From: an uncultured bacterium | GTDB taxonomy: Bacteria > Verrucomicrobiota > Kiritimatiellia > RFP12 > UBA1067 | Direction: 5' to 3' | DNA length: 55,595 nt | Assembly: GCA_900547945.1 (NCBI GenBank) | Contig: URIT01000006.1 | Span: 1-55,595, forward strand | Shown here: positions 30,133 through 39,471 of the stretch, piece by piece | How positions within the stretch are numbered: the stretch's first letter is position 1 | Layout of the letters: each line of letters opens with the position of its first letter | Notes under the pieces: model-generated | The model's input: the letters and a program-made list of their open reading frames with translations, nothing else | Database searches by the model: none | Told to the model about the DNA's origin: nothing | Made by a program: the position numbers and the translations under genes

Positions 30133-33100
30133 TCATGGCGTTCCCTCTTTCTGCCGGGCCTGGTAGGCGGCCCAGAGGAGGGCGGGCTTCTTCGCGGCGA
30201 CCTCCTGGAAGAGGGCCTTCGCCTCGGCGGCCTTGCCATCGGCGAGGAGCGCGAGGCCGCGCAGGTACTTCGCCTTCCAGAGGTTGTCCGCCTGGCGCTC
30301 CATCGGCGAGTTCTCGCCGCCGAACTTCGCGTAGGCGTCGATGACCTTCGGCTGCGGCGTCTCCAGGGTCGCGATGGCCTTCTGGAGTTCGGCGCGGTTC
30401 GCCGCGACGTCCGCCCCCGCCCCCTTCAACTCGCGGAGGACGAGCATGCGGTAGAAGTTCATCTCGCCAGGGTGGACCCAGCCCTTGAGCGCGTGCGCGA
30501 GCTCGTCGCGCCAGCCCTTCTCGTCGCCCTGCGCCTTGCGGCACTGCGCGAGGTAGTAGCGCACCTTCGGCTCCGTGCCGGCGTCGCCGGGGCGGCCCGC
30601 CTGCAGGTTCTCGGGATACGTGAGGGCCTGGCGAAAGTCGACCTCGGCGCCGGCGAAGTCCTTCGCCGCCATCTTCCCGAGGCCGCGCAGCAGGAGCGCG
30701 TCCACGAATGGCGCGAGCAGCCCCTCGCCGCCCTCCCACACGTGGAAGCGCCGGCCCGTGAGGATCGCGAGCGCGGCGTCGTAGTCGCCCGCCTCGTTGA
30801 AAAGGTAGGCCATGCGCAGGATGCAGGCGTCGTACTTCTCGGCCGTCGCGCGGTACGTCTTCATCGTCGCGAGGCGCTCCGCCGTCCCCTTGCCGAGCTT
30901 CTCGGCGAGCTTGTCCATCTCCTCCAGCGCGCGGAAGTTCGTGGGGTCGGCCGCAAGCGCCTTCACGTAATAGCCGTAGGCCTCCTCGCTCGGGACGCCC
31001 GAGGGGACGCCCGTGTTCGTGAAGTACGTGCCGGGGTGCGCGAGGGCGAAGCCCATGTTGCGGAGCGCGAGCGCATGGTCGGGCTTGAGGGCGAGCGCCT
31101 TCTGCCAGCTCGCGCGCGCGGCGTCCTTCTGGTCGTTGTTCCATTCGAGGTTGCCGAGGTAGTACCACGTGTTCGCGAGGTCGGGGCGGAGCGCCGCCGC
31201 CCGCTTCAGCACGGCGTACTCCTCGTGGCGGCTCGGGAAGCAATAGTCCGTCGTCTGGGCGGCCGCCCGCGCGCAGCGCTCCTTCGCGAGGTCCGCGCGC
31301 CCCATCCGCTCCAGCGCGGCGGCGCCGAAGTAGTCGAAGAGCGCGTTCTTGTAGCTTGCGCACGCCGCGACCGTCTCCTTGAGCGGCAGGGCACCCTCGG
31401 TCCTGTAGGGCTTCTCCCGCGCGGCAAGGGCGCTTGCCTGGTCGCAGAGCGCCGCCACCTCGTGCCACGCGCCGAGGCTCCAGTAGTCGCACACGGTCTC
31501 CAGCAGGGCCTGGGCCTTGATGCCGCGGTTCTCGCCCGCGTTCACCACGGCGTCCGCGCCGTCGTCCTCCAGGAACGCGCGCTCGGCGACGCCCCAGGCG
31601 TCGAGCGGGTCGATGGACGCCGCAAGGCGCAGTTCCTTCGCGCAGCCTGTCACGTCCTTGAGCTGGCGGAGGATGTAGGCCCGCGTGACGTGCAGTTTCG
31701 CCTCCTTCGCGCCCCGGTCGAGCGCGTCCTCGACGCGCGCCAGGGCCTCCTCCCAGTCGCCCCGCAGGCACGCGAGGCGGGCGAGCCCCGCGTAGGCCGG
31801 CCGCGCGTGCGTGCTGCGCCAGGTCGCGCGCCAGTAGAGGTCTTCGGCCTCCTTGAACTTCGCCGCGCGCACGGCGGGGTCGTCCGCGAGCTGGCCCTCC
31901 TCTTCGAGGACGACCGCGAGCAGGTATTCCGGCTCGGCGTCCTTCGCCCGCGTGTAGTTACGCGTGACGCGCGCCACCGCCGTGCGCAGCAGCTTCTCCG
32001 CCTCCGCGTACTCGGCGTTCTTCGCGAGGCGCGTTGCGAGGGCGACGTTCGCGGCCGCGTAGCCGGGGTCGAGTTCAAGCGCGCGCGCGTAGTAGGGAAC
32101 GGGGTCGATGAGGCCGTTGTGGAACTGGTCGAGGCGGAGGCCCGTCAGGTACGCCTCCTCGGCGCTCGTGTAGTCCTTCGGCTCCTTCGGGTTCGCCACC
32201 TTCGGCGGCAGCGGGTCGTGCGGGTCGGGGCCGACGGGCGTGTAGGCGAGGAAGACCTTGCCGGAGGCGTCCGCGAGCGTCGCCGTGAACGCCTGGTCCT
32301 GTGCGTCGGCCGGCACCTTCACGGTCTTGCACCAGGGCGTGTCGGGGCCGATGGCGACCTTCTTTTCCTCGAAGACGGGCGCGGGCGCGCCCTTCTGCAG
32401 GACGCGCACCGTGCAGCCCTTCAGGACGCGCGTCGAGTGGAAGCCGACGAGCAGGTCCTCCTTCTTCTCCAGGCGCTCCACGTTCACCGCGCCGTCAATC
32501 GTCACGTTCTTCACGCCGCCGATGCCCTTGACGGGGAACCAGAACTGCTTGACCGTGCGCGTCTCGTAGGGGTCGATCCAGCTGTAGTCCGGCTGGTTGT
32601 CGCTCCAGCAGCCGACCATCAGCTCCAGGTACGGGCCGTCCGAGTCGGTCAGCACCGTGTCCCACACGTGCGCCTCGGGGAAGTTGCCCCAGAGGAAGAA
32701 CTTCTTGCCGACGGTGATGTGGCGGTTCGAGACGTGCGCCGTGCCCATGTTCTTCTTGTGGTCGTAACCAGCGAGCCAGGCGTTGTCGGGGTCCATCGCG
32801 AAGATGGAGCGGCTCTCGACCGTGAAGTTGCGCCACCAGGAGAGGTCGATCAGACCCTCCACGTCGTCCGCCGTCTTCGCGCGCTGTGAGGGGATCCACT
32901 GGTGGTCGACCTTCTTCGGGCCCATCGGGAACGAGGTCCAGAAGGCCTTGTGGTGGTCGAAGCCGAGGTGGCAGCTCGGCGGGAAGATCACCTGGTAGTC
33001 GTCGCCGCAGTGGACGGAGACGTTCGCCCAGTAGATCATCGACTCGATGTAGGGCCCGCGGTTCATGAAGACGTTCTCGGCCTGCAGCACGGCGCGGTCC

Positions 33101-33654
33101 GGGAGGAGGGAGAGGCCAATGGACCACTTGAGCCTACGGCGCAGCTCGGTCTCGCCGATCCAGATCGCCTTCGTCCCCGTGTTCTTGTCCTTCACGAGCC
33201 GCCAGTCGATCGGCATCGCCGTCGTCGCGCGGTGGTGGTGCGGGAAGTTCCACTCCACGCCGCCCGAGATCCACGCGCCGAGCATGCCGATGAGCGCGGG
33301 CTTGACGACGTGCTGGCGGTAGAACGTCTCGAAGCCCGTCTTCTTGTCCGTCAGGTTAAGGAGGTGGCCGCCGTGCTCGGGCAGGAGGCCGAACTGCAGC
33401 CAATCGTTCTCCATCGTGAGGTACGTGTACGTCTCGTCGATTTTCCCGTCGTGGAGCACGTCCTGCATCGGATAGGGGTAGACGCGCCCCTGCGCGCCCT
33501 GGTAGACGCGCCCCGTGTAGAAGACGGGCGTCTTGTCGTAGCCGCCCGGCGCGTACGTCGGCAGCGTGATCGTCTTCTTCTCCATGGCGACGCCGCCCGC
33601 GAGCGCGGCGGACGCAGCGAGCGCCGTCAGCGCGAGATTGAGCCTCTTCATCAT
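30133..33654 (-). CDS. Secreted DUF5107 protein with TPR-like repeats
   Basis: A 1173-residue protein with a signal peptide (MMKRLNLALTALAASAALAG). Residues about 40-400 form the DUF5107 domain, a galactose-mutarotase-like beta-sandwich (LTMENDWLQFGLLPEHGGHL, ISGGVEWNFPHHHR, MGTAHVSNRHI). From about 520 to the end there are TPR-like helical pairs (YYARALELDPGYAAANVALA, ALALKPDHALALRNMGFALA). Many DUF5107-TPR proteins sit in glycan-use loci in Verrucomicrobiota, Bacteroidota and Planctomycetes. It probably binds or modifies an oligosaccharide in the periplasm. The start at 33654 follows GAGGAAA; an open frame upstream has no site. Confidence 0.88.
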   Translation of the reverse strand: MMKRLNLALTALAASAALAGGVAMEKKTITLPTYAPGGYDKTPVFYTGRVYQGAQGRVYPYPMQDVLHDGKIDETYTYLTMENDWLQFGLLPEHGGHLLNLTDKKTGFETFYRQHVVKPALIGMLGAWISGGVEWNFPHHHRATTAMPIDWRLVKDKNTGTKAIWIGETELRRRLKWSIGLSLLPDRAVLQAENVFMNRGPYIESMIYWANVSVHCGDDYQVIFPPSCHLGFDHHKAFWTSFPMGPKKVDHQWIPSQRAKTADDVEGLIDLSWWRNFTVESRSIFAMDPDNAWLAGYDHKKNMGTAHVSNRHITVGKKFFLWGNFPEAHVWDTVLTDSDGPYLELMVGCWSDNQPDYSWIDPYETRTVKQFWFPVKGIGGVKNVTIDGAVNVERLEKKEDLLVGFHSTRVLKGCTVRVLQKGAPAPVFEEKKVAIGPDTPWCKTVKVPADAQDQAFTATLADASGKVFLAYTPVGPDPHDPLPPKVANPKEPKDYTSAEEAYLTGLRLDQFHNGLIDPVPYYARALELDPGYAAANVALATRLAKNAEYAEAEKLLRTAVARVTRNYTRAKDAEPEYLLAVVLEEEGQLADDPAVRAAKFKEAEDLYWRATWRSTHARPAYAGLARLACLRGDWEEALARVEDALDRGAKEAKLHVTRAYILRQLKDVTGCAKELRLAASIDPLDAWGVAERAFLEDDGADAVVNAGENRGIKAQALLETVCDYWSLGAWHEVAALCDQASALAAREKPYRTEGALPLKETVAACASYKNALFDYFGAAALERMGRADLAKERCARAAAQTTDYCFPSRHEEYAVLKRAAALRPDLANTWYYLGNLEWNNDQKDAARASWQKALALKPDHALALRNMGFALAHPGTYFTNTGVPSGVPSEEAYGYYVKALAADPTNFRALEEMDKLAEKLGKGTAERLATMKTYRATAEKYDACILRMAYLFNEAGDYDAALAILTGRRFHVWEGGEGLLAPFVDALLLRGLGKMAAKDFAGAEVDFRQALTYPENLQAGRPGDAGTEPKVRYYLAQCRKAQGDEKGWRDELAHALKGWVHPGEMNFYRMLVLRELKGAGADVAANRAELQKAIATLETPQPKVIDAYAKFGGENSPMERQADNLWKAKYLRGLALLADGKAAEAKALFQEVAAKKPALLWAAYQARQKEGTP

Positions 33655-33715
33655 CGTATCCGTTTCCTCTTTTCTGCCTGAAGCCTTTTGAAGCCTTTTC
33701 CGCCCGGGGCCGGGC

Positions 33716-35674
33716 CTACCGCCGTGCGGGCATCCGGTCCACGGGCGCACCGGAGATGTGGAGGTCCGTCGCGTCGCCATCCACGCGGATGCGGCCCGCA
33801 TACGGCAGCCTCGGCGCGCCCGGGTCGTTCCAGACGACCGTGTTGTCGCGGAAGTGGAAGCCGCTCCCGTTCATGATGTACCAGAGGTAACCGCGCGGAT
33901 TCACGAACGTACACCCCTCGACGAGAATGTCGCCCACGGCCTCCCCGCTCGGGACGACGGGCTTTCCGGCCGCCTCGTAGGCGGCGACGGCCTTCGCGAA
34001 CGCGGCGTTCTTGATCGGCACCTGGCGCATCGGCGCATCGCCCTTCCACGGCAGGCGCAGCGCCGTGAAGATCTGGCTTGAGACGCCGCCCACCGTGAAG
34101 TCGTCGCGCACGTTCTCGAAGCGGCAGTTCCGCACGACGACGTTGCGGCAGCCGATGCCCTCGCACCAGACGTTGTAGGTGTAGCAGCTTTGGAAGCGGA
34201 GGGGCGAGCCGTCCATCGGCCCGAACGTGCAGTTCTCGAACGTGAGGTTGCTGCCGAGGACGAGGCCCCGGCTGTAGGACGAGCCGTGGAAGCGGCAGTT
34301 GCGGAAGAGGAAATTCTCCGTCGTGTACTCGTCGTCGACGAGGACGAAGAAGAGGCCCGTCTGCTGCGGGAGGTCGCGGTCGAAGGCGATCTGCTCGCCG
34401 TCGATCCGGGCGATCCGCCCCGTCCAGCCCGGGACGGGAGCGAAGTCCTGCTGGCGCAGGCGCAGGCGCGAGCCCGTGCGGAAGAGCGTGTAGGCGACAC
34501 CCCGGTTGTTGACGACCTCGACCGTGCGCGGCCCCTTCGTCCAGGCGATCTGCGTGCGGTCGTGGTAGTTGAAGTGGTCGTCGCGGTGCATCGTCGCCTC
34601 GCAGCCGATCATCTTCGCGTAGCCCTGCGACTGGACGACGTGGTGCGCGTCGGCCGTCGACGTGACGGGATAGTTTGCGCCCGGCTTCGGCCGCACGTTC
34701 ACGTTCACGAGCTGCCACCACTTCTGCGCGCCGCGCGTCTCCACGCCAAGGCCCCACGTCGCCCAGATGTCCACGTTGCGCAGCGTGAAGTGGCGGTTCG
34801 ACGTCAGCACGACGCCGTTCATGCCGTAGTAGTGGTGCGTGATCGCGAAGACGTTGCCGATCTCCTTCTGCGCGACGAGGCGCACGAGGTCACGGTTCCT
34901 CTTCGGGCTGTAGCGGTTGGCCGAATAGGGCGCGACGTAGCCGTAGGCCGGCCTGACATACGGCCAGACGCGGATGCGCGACGGCGAAAGCCACGCCATC
35001 TTCGCGCCCATCGTCCCAGCGCTCGTGCCGAAGTAGGCGCTGCCATGGTTGTTCCTGCCGTCGTCCCGGCGAGGGCCCGAGCGGTCCTTCGCCATGGGCG
35101 TGAGGAGCTGGATCGCCACGGGGTTCGGGTACTTGGGATGCGGCCTGTCGAGGTCGAAGTCGATGGTGGAGGTGTTGTCCTCCGCGCCTTCGGCCGCGCC
35201 GACGCACGTACACCAGAAACCGAGCGGATCGCGCTCCCAGTCCCAGTCGATGTTGAAGTTCCCGACCTCGGTGCGCACGCAGTCCCGGATTTCGACGTTG
35301 CCGTAGCCCTCGACGAGGATGGAGGGGTCGTCCTGGTTCGGGACGGTGCGGCGGAAGACGAACGTCGCGCCGCCGCCGTCCACCACGCAGTCCGAGAGCC
35401 CCTCGATCTTGAGGCCCGGCCCGTCGAAGCAGCGGTACGTGCCGGGCGCGATGACGACGCGCGCCGCCTTCACGCGCCGCGCCTCGGCGAACGCGCGGTT
35501 CGCGGCCTCGGCGTTGTGTTCGTTCGCCTCGGAGAGGCCGAAGTCGGCCGCCCGCACGACGGCGCCGCCCGTCGCGCGCGGCGCCTCCACCTCGAAGTCC
35601 GGGCAGCCCGTCGGCTCGCCCCGGAGGATTCCGGCAGCCAGCGCCGCCAGCACGAACGCGCGTCCCTTCGCCAC
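33716..35674 (-). CDS. Secreted right-handed beta-helix protein, pectate lyase superfamily-like
   Basis: About 652 residues. GTG start preceded by AGGAGG and 2 nt after the stop of the upstream oxidoreductase, then a signal peptide (KGRAFVLAALAAGILRG). AADFGLSEANEHNAEAANRA and VVIAPGTYR mark a pectate-lyase-superfamily N-terminus; many short strands of the VxxxNxxF type follow (HFTLRNVDIW, NFLFRNCRFHG, VVVRNCRFENV), giving a long parallel beta-helix. Such proteins cleave or bind acidic polysaccharides; with GH127 and a hexuronate-type oxidoreductase, a pectin-related role is likely. Catalytic residues cannot be assigned. Confidence 0.82.
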   Translation of the reverse strand: MAKGRAFVLAALAAGILRGEPTGCPDFEVEAPRATGGAVVRAADFGLSEANEHNAEAANRAFAEARRVKAARVVIAPGTYRCFDGPGLKIEGLSDCVVDGGGATFVFRRTVPNQDDPSILVEGYGNVEIRDCVRTEVGNFNIDWDWERDPLGFWCTCVGAAEGAEDNTSTIDFDLDRPHPKYPNPVAIQLLTPMAKDRSGPRRDDGRNNHGSAYFGTSAGTMGAKMAWLSPSRIRVWPYVRPAYGYVAPYSANRYSPKRNRDLVRLVAQKEIGNVFAITHHYYGMNGVVLTSNRHFTLRNVDIWATWGLGVETRGAQKWWQLVNVNVRPKPGANYPVTSTADAHHVVQSQGYAKMIGCEATMHRDDHFNYHDRTQIAWTKGPRTVEVVNNRGVAYTLFRTGSRLRLRQQDFAPVPGWTGRIARIDGEQIAFDRDLPQQTGLFFVLVDDEYTTENFLFRNCRFHGSSYSRGLVLGSNLTFENCTFGPMDGSPLRFQSCYTYNVWCEGIGCRNVVVRNCRFENVRDDFTVGGVSSQIFTALRLPWKGDAPMRQVPIKNAAFAKAVAAYEAAGKPVVPSGEAVGDILVEGCTFVNPRGYLWYIMNGSGFHFRDNTVVWNDPGAPRLPYAGRIRVDGDATDLHISGAPVDRMPARR

Positions 35675-35676
35675 AA

Positions 35677-37302
35677 TCAGGCCCTCCTGGCGGGAAGCTC
35701 GGCCTGCAGGAGGCGCCGCGCCGCGCCCGCGCCGCCGAGGAGCTTCACGAAGTAGCCCTCGATCCGGTCGGCGAGCGGCGTCTTCGTGAGGTCCGTGCCG
35801 AAGATGGACGCATTCGCGAGGATGCCGCGCAGCTGGCCGCGGTAGGTGGCGGGGTCGTTCCAGACGATCCCCTTCAACTGCGCCTGCAGCTCGTCCTTGA
35901 GCGGGTCGGCCGAGACCTCCATCGCCTCGCCCGCGTCGTCGACCGCGAGCAGATAGCGCAGCCAGCCCGCGAGCGCGAGCGGAATCGCGACGAGCGTGCC
36001 GAGGTCGCGCCCGGCGGCGAGGTAGCTCTTCACCGTCTCGCCGAAGCGCACGCCCACCTTCTGCGACGTGTCCGTCGCGATGCGGCGCGGGTCGTCCGGC
36101 ATGAACGGGTTCGGCAGGCGCTCGTTGACGACCTCGTCGATGAACGCCTTCGGGGAGATGATCTTCGGATCGACGACGACGGGCAGACCCTCCACGTAGC
36201 CGAGGCGCTTCACGAGGCGCACGATGTCCGCGTCCTTCATCTCCTCGCAGATGAGCGTGTAGCCGAGCAGGCAGCCGTACATCGCCATCGCCGTGTGGAG
36301 CGGGTTGAGGCACGTCGTCACCTTCATCTTCTCGGTCATGTTCACCGTTGCGCGGTCGCAGAAGTAGACGCCGGCCCGTTCGAGGGGCGGCCGCCCGTTC
36401 GGGAAGCGGTCCTCGACGACGAGGTACTGCGGTTTCTCGGCGTTCACGAACGGCGCGATGAACGTCTTCTTCGACGTGACGACGGGCGCCATGCCCTCGA
36501 TGCCGTCCGCCGCAAGGGCCTTCTCGACCATCGGGTGCGGGCGGGGCGTGATCTTGTCGATCATCGACCAGGGGAAGGCGACCTTCGCCTCGTCCTCCAG
36601 GTACGCGAGGAACCCGCCGTCCACGAACCCGTCCCAGTGCCAAGCCCGCGCGATCTCGACGACGGCGTTCCGCAGCTTCTCGCCGTTGTGCGAGCAGTTG
36701 TCCATCGAGACGACCGCGAGCGGCAGCTGCCCGGCCCGGTAGCGCGCCAGGAGGAGCGCGCAGACGATCGACATCGCGTGGCGCGCGGCGGCGGGGCCCT
36801 CCTTCATGTCCGCCTCGACGACCGGCAGAAGCGTGCCGTCCGGCTTCCGGAGCGCGTAGCCCTTCTCCGTGATCGTGAACGAGAGCATCTTCAGGGACGG
36901 CGCGCGGAAGATCGCCTCCAGGTGCGCCTTCGCGGCTGCGTCGGAGAAGTCCGCCTTCACGCCCTCCGCGACGCCCGCGAGCACTTCGCGCGTCGTCGTG
37001 CCGTCGGGATTGAGGAGCACGTTCAGCGTGAGGTTGTCGTGCGGTGCGTAGATCCGGTCGATGATGTCGTAGTCGAACGTATCGCACGCGATGATGCCGG
37101 TCTTCGCGAGGCCCGCGTCCAGGAGACGCTGGTTGAGCGAGCCGATGAAGCCCCGGAAGATGTTGCCCGCGCCGAAATGGACCCACTCGGGGGCGGCCTT
37201 CGTCTGCGCGCGCATGGCGGTGATGTCGAACTTCGGCAGCGCCACGTGCGCGGTCTTCCAGGCATCCGCCTGCGTCAAAATGGAATCCAGCGTCAACTGC
37301 AT
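35677..37302 (-). CDS. Mannitol dehydrogenase family, fructuronate/tagaturonate reductase-like
   Basis: A 541-residue NAD-dependent oxidoreductase. VHFGAGNIFRGF is the Rossmann glycine motif. SFTITEKGYAL, VSMDNCSHNGEKL, MIDKITPRPHP and CLNPLHTAMA are the conserved blocks of the mannonate/altronate oxidoreductase (UxuB/UxaB) group; the usual catalytic lysine is the K of MIDKIT. It would reduce fructuronate or tagaturonate from uronic acid breakdown. AAAGGAG precedes the ATG. The beta-helix gene begins 2 nt after its stop. Whether the substrate is mannonate or altronate cannot be told from sequence alone. Confidence 0.85.
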   Translation of the reverse strand: MQLTLDSILTQADAWKTAHVALPKFDITAMRAQTKAAPEWVHFGAGNIFRGFIGSLNQRLLDAGLAKTGIIACDTFDYDIIDRIYAPHDNLTLNVLLNPDGTTTREVLAGVAEGVKADFSDAAAKAHLEAIFRAPSLKMLSFTITEKGYALRKPDGTLLPVVEADMKEGPAAARHAMSIVCALLLARYRAGQLPLAVVSMDNCSHNGEKLRNAVVEIARAWHWDGFVDGGFLAYLEDEAKVAFPWSMIDKITPRPHPMVEKALAADGIEGMAPVVTSKKTFIAPFVNAEKPQYLVVEDRFPNGRPPLERAGVYFCDRATVNMTEKMKVTTCLNPLHTAMAMYGCLLGYTLICEEMKDADIVRLVKRLGYVEGLPVVVDPKIISPKAFIDEVVNERLPNPFMPDDPRRIATDTSQKVGVRFGETVKSYLAAGRDLGTLVAIPLALAGWLRYLLAVDDAGEAMEVSADPLKDELQAQLKGIVWNDPATYRGQLRGILANASIFGTDLTKTPLADRIEGYFVKLLGGAGAARRLLQAELPARRA

Positions 37303-37328
37303 CGTCGTCTCTCCTTTAGCTTGATGGG

Positions 37329-37337
37329 AGTATAGCA
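37329..37337 (-). promoter_or_regulatory. Extended -10 promoter (TGCTATACT) for fructuronate-reductase-like gene
   Basis: Minus-strand TG-n-TATACT about 27 nt upstream of the ATG at 37302, which also has a strong AAAGGAG ribosome site. It indicates an internal promoter in the carbohydrate locus. Confidence 0.45.
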
Positions 37338-37431
37338 TAAAACCGTACCCACGCGGTATTCGGTTGAACCCGGCGGCGCAGGTACGACGCGCGCCGGGCC
37401 GCTTGTCCGGGAGCCCCCGCCGGGGCGGTCG

Positions 37432-39375
37432 TCAGAACCAGATCGAGAAGCGGACGGAGCCGTCCGCGTAGGGGTCGTCGCCCGCGCTCTGGTAGTCGCA
37501 GGCGCGCGTGCGGATCGTCGGCGCGCCGGGCTTCGTGAGCTCGACGTCCCACGCACCCCACACGTCTTCGCACGCGACCGGCGTCACCTTCACGGCATAG
37601 CCTTGTCCGCGCACGGTGGCAAGGTCCATCAGCTCCGTCTGCGTCGCGCCCGTCCGGCGGCTCTTCGCGAGGAGAAGCGGCCCCACCATGACCGTCGCCG
37701 CCGGGGTCGCGCGGTAGGAATCGCGGAGCGGACTCCGAACCGGCTGCTCGCGGCAGAGGTAGCGCGCGTAGTGCCAACCCTCCTTCTTCGCGACGGCCGT
37801 GTCGGGTCCGTCGAGGAGGCGCGGGTTCATATCGAACGTGAGGCGCCAGGCGCCCTTCTCCGGCTGGGCGACGTCAAGCTTCGGGCACCAGGCCGGCGTG
37901 CGGAAGACGACCTTCGCCGCCGGGTCCGACACCTTCACCGTCACGACGTTCCCAACCGGGTAGTTGCCCGAAACCGCGAAGTCCACCCCGTCGAGCGTGG
38001 CCGTCGCGTCCTGGTAGAAGTTGACGTGGAAGACGCCCGCGCGGTCGCGCGTGACCGTGCCCTCCGCCATGTCCATGAACGTGCGCGGCACGTTGTTGAC
38101 GCAGCAGTGGTTGTAGGCGTAGCCGCACTGGCGGTCGGTTTCGTGGCAGGCCGTGCCGCGCACCGCGAACGCGCCCCACGTGCCGTCGCGGTAGACGCCG
38201 GCGAGGAAGGCGTTGAAGTAGGCGAGCTCGATCGCGTCGCAGTAGCGCACGTCGCCCGTCATCAGGTAGAGGTCGAGGCTGAGGCGGATCCAGTGGATCG
38301 TGTCGCACACCTCCGTGCTGGCGTTCGGCTGGGTTGCCGCGCCGTAGAACTGGTCCACGTAGCCGACGTCGCCCAGCACGTTCAGCTCCGTGCGCAGGAG
38401 GTTGTCGTAGATCTTCCGCACCGTCTCCAGCGCGCGGGCGTCGCCCGTCAGGCGCGTGTATTCGAGGAGGCCGTCGAGGCAGCTCATCATCTCGTAGCTC
38501 TTCGCCCAGCGGCTCGGGTTCGGATACCAGGTGTGGAGCGCGTCGGCGCGGTCGGCGTTGCGGAAGAAGTTCGGGCACGCGCCGTCCGCGCGGTCCCAGT
38601 CCGGCAGCATCTCCTTCGCGTAGTCGAGGTAGGTCTTCTTCCCCGTCTCTGCGTAGAGCATGAGGAGCGGCTTGAGGATCGACATCGAGGGAAGCCCCAC
38701 CTTCTCGGGCTGGCCCGTCACGAAGAGCGGCAGGCCGAGACGGTGCATCATCTCGATCCACTGGTCCATCTGGCGTTCGGTGGAGGCGAGGATCGCCCTG
38801 TCGCCCGTCGTCCGGTACGCCATCAGCATGGCCCAGATCGCGTACTTGCGGTTCCAGAGGTTCCAGACCGTGTTCCATCCGTAGGCCGCGCGCATCGCGG
38901 GCTTCGCCGACTCGGGAATCCAGACGTTCTCCTTGTCCGCATAGCTGCCGAGGTAGCCGTCTGGGTCCTGCAGCGCGATCATGCGGTGGCATTCCTCCTT
39001 CACGAACTTCGTGAGCGCGGGATCCTGCAGATAGTCCGCCACGCGCGCCGTGCCGAGCATGAGCTTGCCCCAGAACTCGCCGCGCCAGATACCGCCCATC
39101 TTGCGGTCCGGCAGGACGGCCTTCTCATCGTCGTCGCGGTCGCGGAACGCGCTGCGCGCCTCGCCGAAGACGTCGCGCTGCGCGGTCTTGTCGAGCATGC
39201 GCGCGCGGAAGAAGTTGTGCATCTTCCCGGCGGGCACGCCCCCGAGCCGTACATCGCGCAGGGCCGCGCCCCGGTGCGCGTCGGGCCGCGCGAACGGCAC
39301 GGCGGCCGCAGATCCTTCCAGCGCCAGCATCAGTACGGCACCTGTCGCGCACATTCCCAGAAACAGTCTCGCCAT
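37432..39375 (-). CDS. Glycoside hydrolase family 127, beta-L-arabinofuranosidase-like
   Basis: A 647-residue protein with a signal peptide (MARLFLGMCATGAVLMLALEG). GGIWRGEFWGKLMLGTARVA, YGWNTVWNLWNRKYAIWAML and the cysteine-rich YAYNHCCVNNVPRTF are GH127 hallmarks; members use a zinc-bound cysteine nucleophile, and the Cys-Cys pair here fits that. It removes beta-L-arabinofuranose (or related residues) from glycans such as arabinans or glycoproteins. The start at 39375 is set by AAGGAGG; an in-frame TTG further upstream has no site. It is part of the leftward carbohydrate locus. Confidence 0.88.
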   Translation of the reverse strand: MARLFLGMCATGAVLMLALEGSAAAVPFARPDAHRGAALRDVRLGGVPAGKMHNFFRARMLDKTAQRDVFGEARSAFRDRDDDEKAVLPDRKMGGIWRGEFWGKLMLGTARVADYLQDPALTKFVKEECHRMIALQDPDGYLGSYADKENVWIPESAKPAMRAAYGWNTVWNLWNRKYAIWAMLMAYRTTGDRAILASTERQMDQWIEMMHRLGLPLFVTGQPEKVGLPSMSILKPLLMLYAETGKKTYLDYAKEMLPDWDRADGACPNFFRNADRADALHTWYPNPSRWAKSYEMMSCLDGLLEYTRLTGDARALETVRKIYDNLLRTELNVLGDVGYVDQFYGAATQPNASTEVCDTIHWIRLSLDLYLMTGDVRYCDAIELAYFNAFLAGVYRDGTWGAFAVRGTACHETDRQCGYAYNHCCVNNVPRTFMDMAEGTVTRDRAGVFHVNFYQDATATLDGVDFAVSGNYPVGNVVTVKVSDPAAKVVFRTPAWCPKLDVAQPEKGAWRLTFDMNPRLLDGPDTAVAKKEGWHYARYLCREQPVRSPLRDSYRATPAATVMVGPLLLAKSRRTGATQTELMDLATVRGQGYAVKVTPVACEDVWGAWDVELTKPGAPTIRTRACDYQSAGDDPYADGSVRFSIWF

Positions 39376-39411
39376 CTCGTATCCCTCCTTGTTCAATTCA
39401 AGCCGTGCAAT

Positions 39412-39453
39412 GGAATGCAGGCGACATGCGTATGCGGGGCATCTGCGTTCCCT
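39412..39453. repeat. Degenerate family C palindrome
   Basis: GGAATGCAG at one end and CATCTGCGTTCC at the other resemble the ERIC-like element at 47554 and 52954, but the middle differs. Confidence 0.35.
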
Positions 39454-39471
39454 TCAAAGCCTCTGGGAGCC

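Noticed and set aside
30073..32889. 938-codon open frame on the plus strand
   Set aside because: Fully antisense to the DUF5107-TPR gene; composition (Arg, Val, Leu, Ala) and absence of motifs mark it as a shadow.
33716..37186. 1156-codon leftward frame covering the beta-helix gene and its upstream neighbour
   Set aside because: Only the part to 35674 is real. The N-terminal half is an out-of-frame reading of the fructuronate-reductase-like gene.
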